From NCBI GenBank assembly GCA_007026445.1, contig VDMD01000171.1:1-42583 (forward strand): 42,583 nt of DNA, given 5' to 3'. This DNA is from Schizophyllum amplum. Lineage: Eukaryota; Basidiomycota; Agaricomycetes; Agaricales; Schizophyllaceae. A model generated the notes under the pieces. That model did not search any database, was not told the DNA's origin, and saw nothing but the letters and a program-made list of their open reading frames with translations. The position numbers and the translations under genes were made by a program. Position 1 is the first letter of the stretch. Each line of letters begins with the position of its first letter. Below, in pieces: positions 1 through 10,552 of the stretch.

Positions 1-1726
1 CTGCCGTATACCAGCCACCCAGTCGTCACGCTCGCTCTCCGTGTCCGCGTACAGCACGAAGCTGCCCTCGGGCTGAGCACCTCGAACGGCGCTCCTCACC
101 CGCCTCGCGCGGCGGACTGACAATAACTTCGAGGTCGACGAGCGACGCACGACCCTTGTACGTCCACCGCTCCTCGCCGGGCGTTCGCCTGACTCGCGTT
201 GCGCTTGATCCCCTGCCCTCGAGACAAGGGTGGGGGATTATGCTCCGCGAGCTCGGCTTCGGCGCCAGTGAGGGCGCGAGGATTGCCCGTTGCTCACGGC
301 CTCGGTCGCCGCGCGCGCTTTGAGCTGCGAGACTTCTGCATCGCTCTTGCTGCGCGTGCGCACCATAGGCGGGCGGACCGCGAGCAGATCGCTGCTACCG
401 TTGTTGCTCAGATATGCGCCCAAGCCCCAATTGCGATGCTCTGACTCCTCCGACGCGAGCCATAATAGGCAATCAGAGAAGAGCAAAAACTCGCGCTCCC
501 TTGATTGCTCGCCGCGCTCGACCTGATATAACGGGCCGCGCTTGACAAACGTGCGCCCAGGGCTGATGAGCTGGAAGGGGAGGTTGGCTGTTGAGCGCTG
601 TAGCGCGAGCAGCGCAAGAGTTTGTGAGTGCGTGTGCAGCGAAGTGTGAGCGAGAGCGTGACTAAGGAGGTCGTGTGAGAGGGATGCATGCGATTAGCTA
701 CGTCACGTACTCTTCGAGACCAGCGCGTACGCGGAGTCAAGCTGTGCGCGTTCGTACTCGTCGTCCGTGCACGCAATGAGATCTTTGAGTAGCAAGAGGT
801 AGCGGGGGCAGCGCTGCACGACGGTGAGCAGCCAGTCGGTGAGCTTGAGCTTGCCACAACGCGGGTCGGCCTCCTGCGTGGCGACGAAACGATGAAATGT
901 GTGATTGTAGTTTGGATTAGGTCGGCTGGCGGTGGGGATTGCGTGAGGGTTTGCAGAGATGAGATCGTGGACGAGAATGCGGTGACGAAGGGTGTGTAAA
1001 GTGAGAGGTACGGGAAGTGAGACAGGAGGACGGGCGAGAGGGCGGAGAGTCGGCCGCTAGCGAGGAGGCAGAGTCGCATGTCGGATAGGGTATAGATGTG
1101 AGGTGAGTGACGAGAAGAAAGAACGGTGTAGATTCCAGATGTCGATAAAGTTGGAAAATATAGACGTTAGTGCTCCTCGGTCCAGGATGGGATATGGGGT
1201 ATCCAGAGACGCAATCAAGGGTGTGAGGAAGTGCTATATCACCTCGTCAGTAGGTGAACATTACGATTGTTAATGACACACCGAATATATGAGTTCCAGG
1301 CCATTCACATACGAGCGTTCTGTCTCGTAGAACTCCTCGATGATCTTGCGACGCTTGGCAAGACGCGTCTCGTCAACAGGACGACTAGTGCTGCGCCTAT
1401 TTGGTTTCCTTGCCAAGTCAACCGAGCCAGGACGCTGGCGACTGTGACGTCGGGATGGGTTCACGGGTCGAGGCATGGCAACTGTCGGTGGGTTGCCGTT
1501 CTCCTCTTCGGGGAGGGAGTCGAAGGACGCGATGGACACGACCGAGTGTCGATGTAGTAAGGAAGGGCAGAGGGAGGGATATCCGTCGGAAGGGCATTGC
1601 AAATCTGGGCGGCGGTGGCGGGGAATGCAGCTTTGCTGCCGGGGAATCTGACGACGGAAAGTCCACGGATGACATCGTGGGCCCAGACGCGGCACGCTCG
1701 GCAGCCGCTGGAGAAATATCGCGCAT
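1..1726 (-). CDS. RhoGEF (DH-PH domain) protein, partial, with several frame breaks
   Basis: Guanine nucleotide exchange factor for Rho-type GTPases, expected to act at the cell cortex in polarity. The DH domain opens with ERSYVNGLELIYS near 1285-1330. A 48-nt intron (1234-1281) follows, then HFLTPLIASLDTP and FSNFIDIWNLHRSFF, then the DH signature VVQRCPRYLLLLKDLI (about 780-830). A PH domain follows: EREFLLFSDCLLWLA (about 460-510) and its C-terminal helix SERDDWVAGIR at the left edge. The gene continues beyond position 1. The coding frame changes near 1580, 1060, 935 and in the PH end near 80-100 with no GT-AG intron to explain it. The start is uncertain: MRDISPAAAER at 1726 is my choice, and an upstream Met at 1960 is open in the same frame. 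Divergently oriented from the GST gene. The family is secure from DH and PH motifs; the frame breaks may be sequence errors. Confidence 0.8.
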
Positions 1727-2123
1727 GAGGACAAAGTACAAAGAACTCTGCTGAATGGGAGGACGCCGCGCTTCCACGGCAGCAGTGAACAATGCAGTCG
1801 TCCCGAAATGGTCAAGTCCGTTACCTCCGGTGACGCGCCCGGCGTGATCCGGCGCTTCTCCGGATGGCTTTGCTTTTGTACTTACGCCAACCTCAAGGGC
1901 TTTTGGAATATGTACAGCTCCACAGGTCAATCTATCTCCATCATCGGCCTCTCTCGGCACTGGTCACGACTTGCGCTCTTCAGCAGTTTTCAACTGCACG
2001 GCACACCGATAATCCTTACGAGTCCATGCGCGCCGGCGACGCGTGCTACGATGACGCAGTGATCTAGAGGTACCAGCTCTGGATCGCCTCCATGGGACCG
2101 GTCGCCCGTTGTCTTCCGCCATC
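1727..2123. other. Intergenic, divergent promoter region
   Basis: Space between the divergently oriented RhoGEF and GST genes. The in-frame extension upstream of the RhoGEF Met codon (to 1960) does not look convincingly protein-like. No RNA gene or clear TATA element is visible. Confidence 0.4.
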
Positions 2124-3152
2124 ATGGTGCTTACCCTTCACCATCTAAACGCGTCGCGCTCTCAACGTATTCTCTGGCTTCTCGTAGGTAACATAACTCT
2201 ACAGCGCTTTCTATACCTCATCTCGTTACAGGAGGAGCTCGAGGTTCCATACGAAATCAAGAAATACGAACGACAGGCCACACAGCAGGCTCCCCAGACC
2301 CTCAAGGATGTCCATCCTCTGGGAAAGTCGCCCATCATCACCGATGATGATATTACGCTCGCAGAGAGCGGTGCCATTGTTGAATATCTCATTCGGAAGT
2401 ATGGCGAGGGCAAGATAACCCCACCAACGACGGGCAAGGCTCTGGCAGACGAGCTGTACTGTGAGTATGCTCAGTAACATGTTTGTGATGCATTCCTCAA
2501 GCACCCCATTGCAGACGTGCATGTCGCCGAAGGATCTCTCATGCCACCTATGGTCAACCAATATATCGGCACGCTCGTCCCTCAGCAGACGCCGTTCTTC
2601 ATTCGCCCTCTCGCCAGCATGATCTTCTCGAAGGTTAATGACATGCTTTATGAGCCGACAATTAAGCAGCTCGTCACCCTGGTATGCTTGTTGCCAAAGC
2701 AGCGCGCGATTATCGACTCATTCTTTGCGTAGATTGATGAGCACCTGAGCAAGAACGAGTGGTTTGCAGGCGGGAAAACCCCCAGTGCCGCAGACTTCAT
2801 GATGATTTTCCCTCTGGAGACATTGCCCCGCTTCGACCAATCGACGCCAACCATTGCCGCATATGTCAAGCGCGTACAGCAACGGTCAGTAATCTTGTCG
2901 TGATCATCTCGCATTTCCTTCCCGGATAGACAACGAATTCTTTTCCACAATTGAGCAACTCAGTTCCTTGCTGTCGTGCGTTACTGACAATCTGACCGCA
3001 AACAGCCCGGCATACAGGAGGGTAAGCTGTATGTTACGCTCGTCATCTGATGCTAATGCATCATGTAGGGCATCGAGAGAGGTGGTGCATACCCTTACGA
3101 CTACGAAGCAAAGGCGAGCGATGCCGCAAATGAAAGTCGGGCAGCTCTTTAG
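2124..3152 (+). CDS. Glutathione S-transferase, GTT1-like
   Basis: Conjugates glutathione to electrophiles, or acts as a glutathione peroxidase; probably cytosolic or ER-associated as in the fungal GTT1 group. Six exons: 2124-2183, 2232-2460, 2515-2681, 2733-2884, 3006-3021 and 3069-3152, which join to 235 residues with a consistent phase. The N-terminal thioredoxin-fold domain shows NASRSQRILWLLEEL, HPLGKSPII (the cis-Pro region) and LAESGAIVEYL (the glutathione-binding ES motif). The C-terminal helical domain includes AEGSLMPP, WFAGGKTPSAADFMM and the tail RPAYRRGIERGG. The fifth exon is only 16 nt. The start is the ATG in CATCATGG; an open upstream frame has no better ATG. Length is normal for the family. 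Neighbours give no pathway information. Confidence 0.92.
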
Positions 3153-3327
3153 CGGGACTACTACTTCATGGTTGCACAAGTCAAGTCTATGTATGTAGCA
3201 CCGTTGTGCAAATCTACATCTCACTGTACAGATCTTCGACTGCGTTGCACGTCATGGGCCGGGGCACACGACGCGAACGGAGTTACTTGCTCGCTCGCCG
3301 ACAGAGCAGGCGTGCGCTGTTCCCCCA

Positions 3328-3406
3328 GGCCTGATGGTCTAGTAGTATGATTCCTCCTTCGGGTTTACCGCGCTCACTCGAGTGGGTTCAATTCCCAGTC
3401 AGGTTC
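3328..3406 (+). tRNA. tRNA-Pro(CGG)-like, degenerate anticodon arm
   Basis: The acceptor stem GGCCTGA pairs with TCAGGTT (two G-T pairs) and is followed by discriminator C, as expected for tRNA-Pro. The D arm TGGTCTAGTAGTATGAT and the T arm with GGGTTCAATTCCC match the eukaryotic A and B boxes. Position 34-36 reads CGG at 3360-3362. A TTTT Pol III terminator follows at 3407-3410. The 5' anticodon stem CCTCC has no matching GGAGG downstream, so part of the intron or 3' anticodon arm seems to be missing. It may be a pseudo-tRNA or carry a sequence error. Confidence 0.55.
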
Positions 3407-3410
3407 TTTT

Positions 3411-3841
3411 GAGTGTAGGACAACGCTCCTTTTTTCCCTCCGAGTCTGAGCACAGATGTTCCAAGTCCAAGGGCAAAGTAAGTATCTCCTCAGTATGTGT
3501 TTCTACAGCTCGAGGGCGGCTTTCTCAAGCATGCAAGAAGCCAAGGCCCTTGGAGCAAGGATCCGACATGTGAATGAAGATGGATAGCATTATATAGCGT
3601 ATAGGTGTCGCATAAGTGAGAGCGCGTTGGCAAGTACCCGGCGAGAGTTCGAAGTCGAACCTTGCTCGTGCACGTGAGCGTGCGAAGTTGACAGTCCGAG
3701 CCGTGACGTAAGCGCCTTCGGCGCTTGTTTTCGGCGCTCATCACGGTCTTCTTCATTTCTTGAACATCGTCGCCTGCGCGCGCGCCTTCCAGATTATACC
3801 CTTGCCGGAGAGAGCGCATCTGCTCCATAGCTCTCGCATTT
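3411..3841. other. Intergenic, no gene seen
   Basis: Between the tRNA-like element and the HIT zinc-finger gene. An antisense reading frame begins inside exon 1 of the next gene, but it lacks family motifs and I treat it as a shadow. Nothing else is visible. Confidence 0.35.
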
Positions 3842-5542
3842 ATGGCAGCAGAATCAGATCCCATCATCAGCGCCTCTCAGGCGCAGGCGGATAGCTCGAG
3901 CGCTAGCGTCGTTTGTGGGATGTAAGTGCTCTCCTAATGTTTGAAGCTCCCGATATCCCAAACACCTCTGCCAGCTTTTATTTCCGCTGATTTTCTTGAC
4001 TTTCGTGCTCCCACGCACTCGTTGCAAACCTTGACTAACGCTGCAGGTGCCGTCGCCAGTTCTCGAAGTATACCTGTCCCGTCTGCAACATTCCATATTG
4101 CTCCCTGACCTGTTTTCGTAATGAGGTGCGTTCTTCTTCTTCTTCATTCTGCATATCTCTTTCTTGCTCATCCAGCATCATATACTGTCTTCCCCATGTC
4201 TTTTTCTGACAATCTTTGAACACCTTTCCAAGCTAACGCTCTCCTTACGTCGTCCCAGGCGCACAACCAATGCTCCGAAGGGTTCTACAAAAAGCAAGTG
4301 GAATCCGACATCCGGGGAGCCCCATCCGCGAACGAAGAGGAGCGGCGCAGGATGATGGACGTGCTTAAGCGATTCGAGGAAGATGCTGCCGCAGAGGACG
4401 AGGACCGCGAGGACGACAGCGACCCAGAGGACGAGCTGGCGGCGCGTCTGGAAGAAGTTGATCTGGGTGAGTGGTGTTATCGGATCAGTGATTTTGGAGG
4501 AGGAGCGATGTCGCCTTGGTGGTCGAGCCTACATCTGACGCCTAAAGACAGATGCTATGCCAACGGACGAGCTGTGGGAATTGCTATCACCAGAACAGCG
4601 CGCGCGCTTCATGGAGGCCGTGAACAACCCAGAAGGGGAGATGGCTAAAACTCTGCTAGCGAGCGAGGAGGTCGCGCGCGATATGCGTCCGCCCTGGTGG
4701 GAAACGCATGCGCACGGCGAGCCTGCAACCAGCCAAGACACAACACCTTCGCCAGTGCGAATACCGACGCGGATGATCAAGCCGCTGCCTGAGGAGCAGG
4801 TCTCGCTCGTCTACAATTACGTTGCAATTTGGTGCGTCTTGAGTTCTTTGCACCTGACATACTGAACTGACGGTGGCTTTAGCCTAGCGTACACGTATAC
4901 CGTGCGGCACCTGGCTCTACCTTCCATTGCGCAGGTGGCAGACGACGACGCGCTAGAGGCCAAACGTTTACTTCGGACACTGGTCCCGTTTTTGTTTGAC
5001 CGCCGCTCGCGCACGATCTTCGCTGGTCTGCAGGAAGCGGTCACTGATGTCTGGTCCAGGATGAACGAGGTTCGGGACATAATCTTGTAGGATCCTTCAA
5101 AGTCTGACACCTTAGGCAGACAATCCCCTCCGCTCCACTGTTCGCCGTCCTGCTCAAAGATGTTGCCGTTTTACTGAAGCCCCTCCTGGTGGTCGCGTCG
5201 TTCAATGGTGGTAGCGAAAGCGTTCCTTCCGCTGATGCGGAGACAGTGGATCCGACCACGCTTCCTCAGGCGACGCCCATCATTGTGCTGTCCGACTTGA
5301 CAGAGCTCTTTGAAAACCCTCAAGGGGAAGCGACGACGCCGTTAACACCCGCCGGCCACAAGTTGCTGTTCTATGCAGCGCATTTGGCATCGACGCCGCC
5401 GCCTGTGCTACAGCTCGTAGCGGACGAAGCGAAGACACGCGCCTCCTTGTTTGAGCGGGAAGCGCAGGAGACAGCGGTCAGTCGCGCGGGTGGCAGGCCT
5501 CCCACCACACGACACACGCCGATCATTGAAGAACTGCCGTGA
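3842..5542 (+). CDS. HIT zinc-finger protein, ZNHIT2-like
   Basis: Homolog of ZNHIT2, a cofactor of the R2TP chaperone system that in animals bridges it to U5 snRNP assembly; probably nuclear and cytosolic. Six exons: 3842-3921, 4047-4125, 4259-4466, 4552-4831, 4883-5069 and 5120-5542, giving 418 residues. The N-terminal zf-HIT domain has all eight ligands: C25, C28, C37, C40, C45, C49, H55 and C58. An acidic, Glu/Asp-rich linker follows (about residues 80-115), then a helical region with RPPWWETH and YTYTVRHLALP, typical of the ZNHIT2 body. The last exon end is less sure: a GT after QETA could start another intron, but the open frame closes naturally with PIIEELP. Function is transferred from the family, not seen directly. 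Confidence 0.83.
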
Positions 5543-6185
5543 AGGCGAAGACTATGACGTGTCCGCGTTCTGCCCGGGTGAAAGAACTTGGCGTGTAGTG
5601 TGCGACTCTTCCGTCAGTCATGGAGTACGAGCTAGAGCGCATATGGGTGGTCATGGAGAGGAAGCCTGGCTGTGGCGAGTTAGATGGGCTCATTTGGATC
5701 GCATGTACTCATATTTTACCAGACCCTTGTGTCATCAACGAGTGGCTAGTGGCTACCGTGCACAATTCATGGACCGGCGCCATGGTCAGTTTCGAGAACC
5801 TTCTGCGTGGCTTAATGGACCCAAGCCTGATGTGCAGTCATTAGCAATTCCATTCAAAGACTAAGCGAGGACTCCAGAGACTCAAAAGACTCAAGAGGAC
5901 GTACAATAGTACAATAGGACGGCTGTGGTCGACCAAGGAAAGTCGAACGTGGCCCCGGCGCGCTTAGCCTTGGCTTCGGCTTAGCTTCCCGATCCGGCGA
6001 TGATGAATTTGACGGTGGCGAAAACGAGAACCGCACCGGTCGGGGCCGTCCAGTCGCCGTGCGTCCTTTATTCCCCATCACCCGCCTCTTCTCAGATCGT
6101 CCCCCTGCCCCCTTCCGCCTTTCAAGCGCCCTTTCTCCTCCTCACATCTCTGCCAGGCGAACCCGCGACCTAAATCCTCCTTATC
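5543..6185. other. Intergenic, no gene seen
   Basis: Spacer between the ZNHIT2-like gene and the ZIP transporter. Short open frames occur on both strands, but none has a start, splice structure or motif that I can support. It probably holds the 3' UTR of one gene and the promoter of the next. Confidence 0.35.
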
Positions 6186-7848
6186 ATGTCGGAGTCGAGC
6201 ATGTCGTCCGCCACGAGCTTATTGCCATCCGCGACCGCCGCCACCGCTGCCGTAGACGCTGGGTGCGACGCGGTGACGGTGACGGACACGCACCTGCCGC
6301 TAAGGATTGCGGCGATCTTCATCATTCTCGTCGGTGCGACGGGCGGCGCTCTCTTCCCCGTGTTGGCGCGGAGGTCACGGTGGCTCAAGGTCCCGGCAGG
6401 CGTATTCAGGTGCGTTCTTTGTTAATCACGGGTGGAGGAAAGAAGCTGACGGTTGCTTTCATGCTTTCCGATTGTCATGTTGCTGCCTTCCTCTACCCTC
6501 GACATGCGCACACTACCTTCCTCTCAGCTTCGCCAAGTACTTCGGATCTGGAGTCATCGTGAGCCCTCACCCCCCTTCGTACTTCTGCCTAGCTGACCCA
6601 CTCGTTCACAGATAGCGACAGCCTTCATCCACCTCCTTGCACCCGGCATCGAAGCTCTCGAGTCTGAATGCTTATCCGAAGGCTGGCGGCAGTACCCATA
6701 CGCCCTCACCTTCTGCATGGTCAGCATATTCGGCATCTTCCTCACCGAGCTGGTGGCCTTCCGTTGGGGAACGAGCAAGTTAGCGAAATTAGGCCTTCAT
6801 CATGGTGCGTCCGAGCCGCTTCTGACCTGGTGTCAACTCTGTCGTGATGTCACCTCCATCCCTGTGTCGCCCTCCTTTTCACTATCGTCAGGCTTACACT
6901 CCCTTTATAGATGCGCATGGCCACGACGCCGGGTCGCACGCCGCCCATGGACCTGAGGGGCGGCTAGCGGCATCAGCAGAGGAGGATGTCGAAGCCATGC
7001 CTGAGAAGACTGAAAGGAGACTTTCCCGGGAGGATAACGAGGCCTCGGTGGACGACATCGAAATTCACAAACGTCCACAAAGCAATCACCGCCACCACCA
7101 TCACATTAATGAGGAGAGGGGCGGTGAATCACACTCATCCATCGGACAAGTTATTGGCGTGGCGATCCTGGAATTTGGTGTCATACTGCATAGGTGGGTG
7201 CTGCGAACGTTAGCCCCGCGAATGGCATTGTGCTGACCTCTTCGCAGTATTCTGATCGGCCTCACACTTGCTGTCGACGAATCATTCACCACCCTCTTCA
7301 TCGTTATAACTTTGCACCGTACGTCCCAGTACTTCCTGTGCAGACTACAACTCACTCCGAACATACAGAAACCTTCGAGGGCCTCGGTATCGGCTCCCGG
7401 CTAGCTTACATGCAACTGCCACCACGATACAACTGCATCCCCATCGTGGCTGCCCTGGTGTATGGGATGACCACGCCGCTGGGGCTGGCAGTAGGTTTGG
7501 GCGTCCGCACAACGTAAGTTGCTCTCTCATTATTTCTTGGCGACTGGCTCACGCAGACAAATAAAGCTATAACCCCGCCAGCGCGAACGCCGCGATTGTG
7601 AGCGGCGTATTGGACTCTGTGAGTGCGGGCATCCTGATGTACACGGGTTTGGTGGAGGTGAGTTTTCCGCGCAGTCAATCTTGCGCGTCAGGGTCGGTGC
7701 TGAGCTGACGATGGAATTGCAGCTCCTCGCACACGAATTCCTATTCAACAAGGAGATGATGAGCGCATCGAACAAGCACGTGTTGTATGCCCTCGGGTCA
7801 ATGTTTCTCGGATGCGCGGTCATGGCGCTACTTGGGCGGTGGGCCTGA
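6186..7848 (+). CDS. ZIP-family zinc/iron transporter, with a frame break near the C-terminus
   Basis: Imports divalent metal (zinc, possibly iron) across the plasma or an organelle membrane; eight predicted TM segments like yeast Zrt1/Zrt2. Exons: 6186-6409, 6528-6558, 6612-6804, 6911-7193, 7248-7318, 7369-7513, 7567-7659 and 7723-7848. TM1 is LRIAAIFIILVGATGGALFP. The variable cytosolic loop carries His-rich runs (HGHDAGSHAAH and a HRHHHH stretch). TM4-TM5 contain the family signature: the HSILIGLTLAV segment and HQTFEGLGIGSR, with metal-binding His residues. In exon 7 the frame breaks: VSGVLDSV is followed by TGA, and the conserved SAGILMYTGLVELLAHEF continues in another frame, consistent with an extra GT at about 7618-7622. 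Either a sequence error or a pseudogene. The family call is firm. Confidence 0.85.
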
Positions 7849-7937
7849 TCAGCGTCGATGTTTTGTTGGGGGATGATCATATTGGTCTTCTGTGGACCTT
7901 CGCTGGGATGAACATTGACCTTCGCTAGGACGACTAT

Positions 7938-8370
7938 GCCCGGCCGTCGCTGGACGCCTGTACCCGCCAGCGCTAATTTTTCGACGAAGAAGCCAGACAT
8001 GTACCTTTTATCTGTTCACGGACTACTTATTCGCAGAGTCAAGTTAGATACCACACACATATTTGTACTATAGCACAACACAAAAGTATAGCTTAGCCGT
8101 CACGTACTTGTAGCGATACTAATGCGCGCGAAGCACATTCACTGATCTTGCCGTGGTCAGCGAATCCTGGCTGTACTTATCGTCACCAGTGACCAGTGCC
8201 TTTAGTTGTGGGCTCGCTGTAGGTCCACCTCCGGAAGTTCGGCCCCCTTGCCGAGTGGCGCGCAGGGCCCGATCGCGCCGCTTGACCGCAACTGGACCGG
8301 GCAAAGCCTTCCCAAATGTTGGATAACGCGAAGAGTGAGCGCTCCCAGTCGTTCCTCCTCGTCCATTCCA
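7938..8370 (+). repeat. Direct repeat, left copy, flanking the protease gene
   Basis: Diverged copy of 10553-10945 in the same orientation. The best blocks are GAAGCCAGACATGT (7989), CTACTTATTCGC (about 8028), TATAGCTTAGCCGTCACGTA (8087), TAATGCGCG, CACTGATCTTG and CCGGAAGTTCGGCCCCCTT (about 8231). Weaker similarity reaches the presumed 5' end of the protease gene. Small indels separate the blocks. It lies 3' of the ZIP gene, and nothing in it looks like coding sequence. Confidence 0.75.
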
Positions 8371-10451
8371 CTTGCCAACCTTCTTCTTGCCCCGTAGTCA
8401 TTCACCTATCCGATGCGGAGCTTGTGGCTCTCAAGTTCCTCGGTCCTGGTCAGAATCTTCGTCTCTGTGCCCGGTTATCCCTCACTTATCGTCACGCCTC
8501 TTAGCCGCTGTTCCTCAGGTTGTGGACTTTATCGAGGCGATCAGGAAGGTTCCTAAGCAGTTCGAATGTGAGTAACTCCGTTGATTTTCTTTTCCGTCCC
8601 TACAGGACATTTATCAACTTCCGTTTTAGGGGTTACCGTCTTCCAAGTCCAGTGCCTCAGCGCCCACTTGAAGTTTCACCCCACCGCTCCTGCCTCAGCA
8701 GGCTCGCCTGCGTCCAGCGAGGCTACACTTCTCTCCAACTTTTCCGAGACGACAGCTGCCGTGCCAGGCCTCGTCTCGCTCTTCGAGCGTGTCCACTTCT
8801 ACACTGGCGTATCTGAGGACCATCCGCTTCTCCTCCACCGCTCCGATCTTCTCCAGCGTCCCTTCGTCATCCCTCAGGAGAGGCACTCCGTCATCCCAGA
8901 GAAGACCGCTCACGGGGTCCACCACCCGGTCCTCAAAAACAGGTTTTGGAAGGAGACCGTTGCTCCAGAAATCATTGCGCTGCTTCAGAAGGAGAGCCGT
9001 GGCGTTCGCCTCTCTACGATGCTGCCGGTCCGCTTCTCCACTCCTGATGAAGACGGCAAGGATGTCTTCGACGACCACATTGTGCTCTGGATCTCCGTCC
9101 ATCCCAACACCACTCAGGAGACCTCTTGCCGCGACGCGAGCGCCGACATTCTAGCCATCTTCGCCAAGCACGGCATCCAAGATGTGGCTGTCCACTGGAT
9201 CGAAGGCGCTGTCGAGTCCTTCGCCGGTCCCCCTCCCATGATGCGCGTTGTCCGGGACACGGACCCGACCCACTGGATCCGCCGAGCTTTGACGGCTGTA
9301 TTAGGCTTTCCCCTCGCAGCGGAGGCGTTGGCGAACGTCGATGCGCAGGGCTCGCTCGGTCTGTTCTTTCACGAGGGCATGGACCGGCGCGGTAAAAAGA
9401 GCACGAGGGTCATGGCGCTCACGAACAAGCACGTCACCTCCTACCACACCACGCGGGACTATGAGTACAGCGGACGCCCTGGTGCTCCTCAGCAGTTCAT
9501 TCGTAATTGCGGCGGTCGTCGGTTCCAGCACATCGTCAACGAGACGCGCGCCCTTATTGCCACCAAGCTTGGTGACACCCAGCTCTTCGCTGAGCAGCTT
9601 ACTGAATTGTCGGCGAAGCAGAAATCTGAAGACGAGGAGGTAGCAGCAGACGAAGAGGTGGATCTGGAGAGGAAGCAAGAGGACTTGCAGAGGGCGGAAA
9701 AGGATGCTGTCAAGCTGAGCGACTTCCTCCAGCTCCTCAACTCGACTTGGAGCGACGCCTACCAGCGTATCATTGGATTCCTCGATTGGGCTCCCAAGAT
9801 CGCCAAGGGTCTCGACCACCGCCGCTACACTCGTGACCTCGGTGTCATCGCGCTCGACGAAGATAAGTTCAAGGACAACTTCAAAGGAAACTTCATCTAT
9901 CTTGGTGAGTATTGATGTTGTCTCTTTTTTCTTCATCGAATAAACCTGTAACTTCAGCAGGAAAGTATACCCGCAACGAGATCAAATCGTTCTTCTATCC
10001 CAACGCCGCCAACCCACCCTCGTTCAAGTATCCGAACGACCATCTCTTTAGGCTCTTGGGTTGTGTTGACGCCGACGGCCTGGCCACTCCGCACTTTATG
10101 GACGACAATAACAACGCTTGCTTCATCGTTGCCAAGAACGGGCAGTCGACCGATCTCACCTTTGGTAGTTTCTCGGAGCTAGAGGCGTATACGTGTGACC
10201 AGTTCGGTAATGATTCCTGGGAGGTCGCGGTCTTCAATTTCAGCAAGAAGCACGGTAACTTTTCCGGCAAAGGCGACTCTGGCGCAGCCATCTTTAACGC
10301 CGACGGCAAATTGGTCGCCATCTTGCATTCCGGTATGCCTCGTGCAATGTCCAACCACGTTACGTTCGGTACTCCCGGTCACTACGTCGTCGAGCTCGTC
10401 AAGGGACAGTATCCCCACGCCGACTTTGACCGACTCAAGTTCGACGCCTGA
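8316..10451 (+). CDS. PA-clan (trypsin-like) serine protease-like protein, basidiomycete GDSG family
   Basis: Member of a large agaricomycete family of intracellular-looking proteins with a trypsin-fold C-terminal half; the substrate is unknown. Exons 8316-8448, 8505-8567, 8630-9904 and 9961-10451 join to 653 residues. The probable catalytic triad is H333 (in ALTNKHV), D468 (in YTRDLGVIALD) and S597 (in GKGDSGAAIF). Between His and Asp lies an acidic, Lys/Glu-rich helical stretch (about residues 365-445, with LTELSAKQKSEDEEV and RKQEDLQRAEKDAV) that is likely a coiled coil. The N-terminal half contains a repeated-looking SVHPNTTQETSCRDASADIL segment and no signal peptide. The first exon and start are weak: SDAELVALKFLG is family-like, but the upstream residues are not. 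The gene is bracketed by direct repeats. Protease activity is inferred from the triad only. Confidence 0.8.
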
Positions 10452-10552
10452 AGTCTCGAAGTTTTTCCTTTTGTCCTCAACTCTATCATCACTATGTTTT
10501 CTCCTCGACTCCCTGTATCGGATGTTCGTTGGCTCCAAACACGTGTTCCTTC

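Noticed and set aside
408..1079. Minus-strand open frame of 223 residues as a gene of its own
   Set aside because: Only part (HFPYLSLYTPFV and following) is DH-domain sequence; the rest is an out-of-frame reading of the RhoGEF.
3490..3867. Minus-strand frame of 125 residues beginning MMGSDSAAINARAM
   Set aside because: It overlaps exon 1 and the 5' flank of the well-supported ZNHIT2-like gene and shows no domain or splice signals. Its N-terminal part looks somewhat protein-like, but I could not support it.
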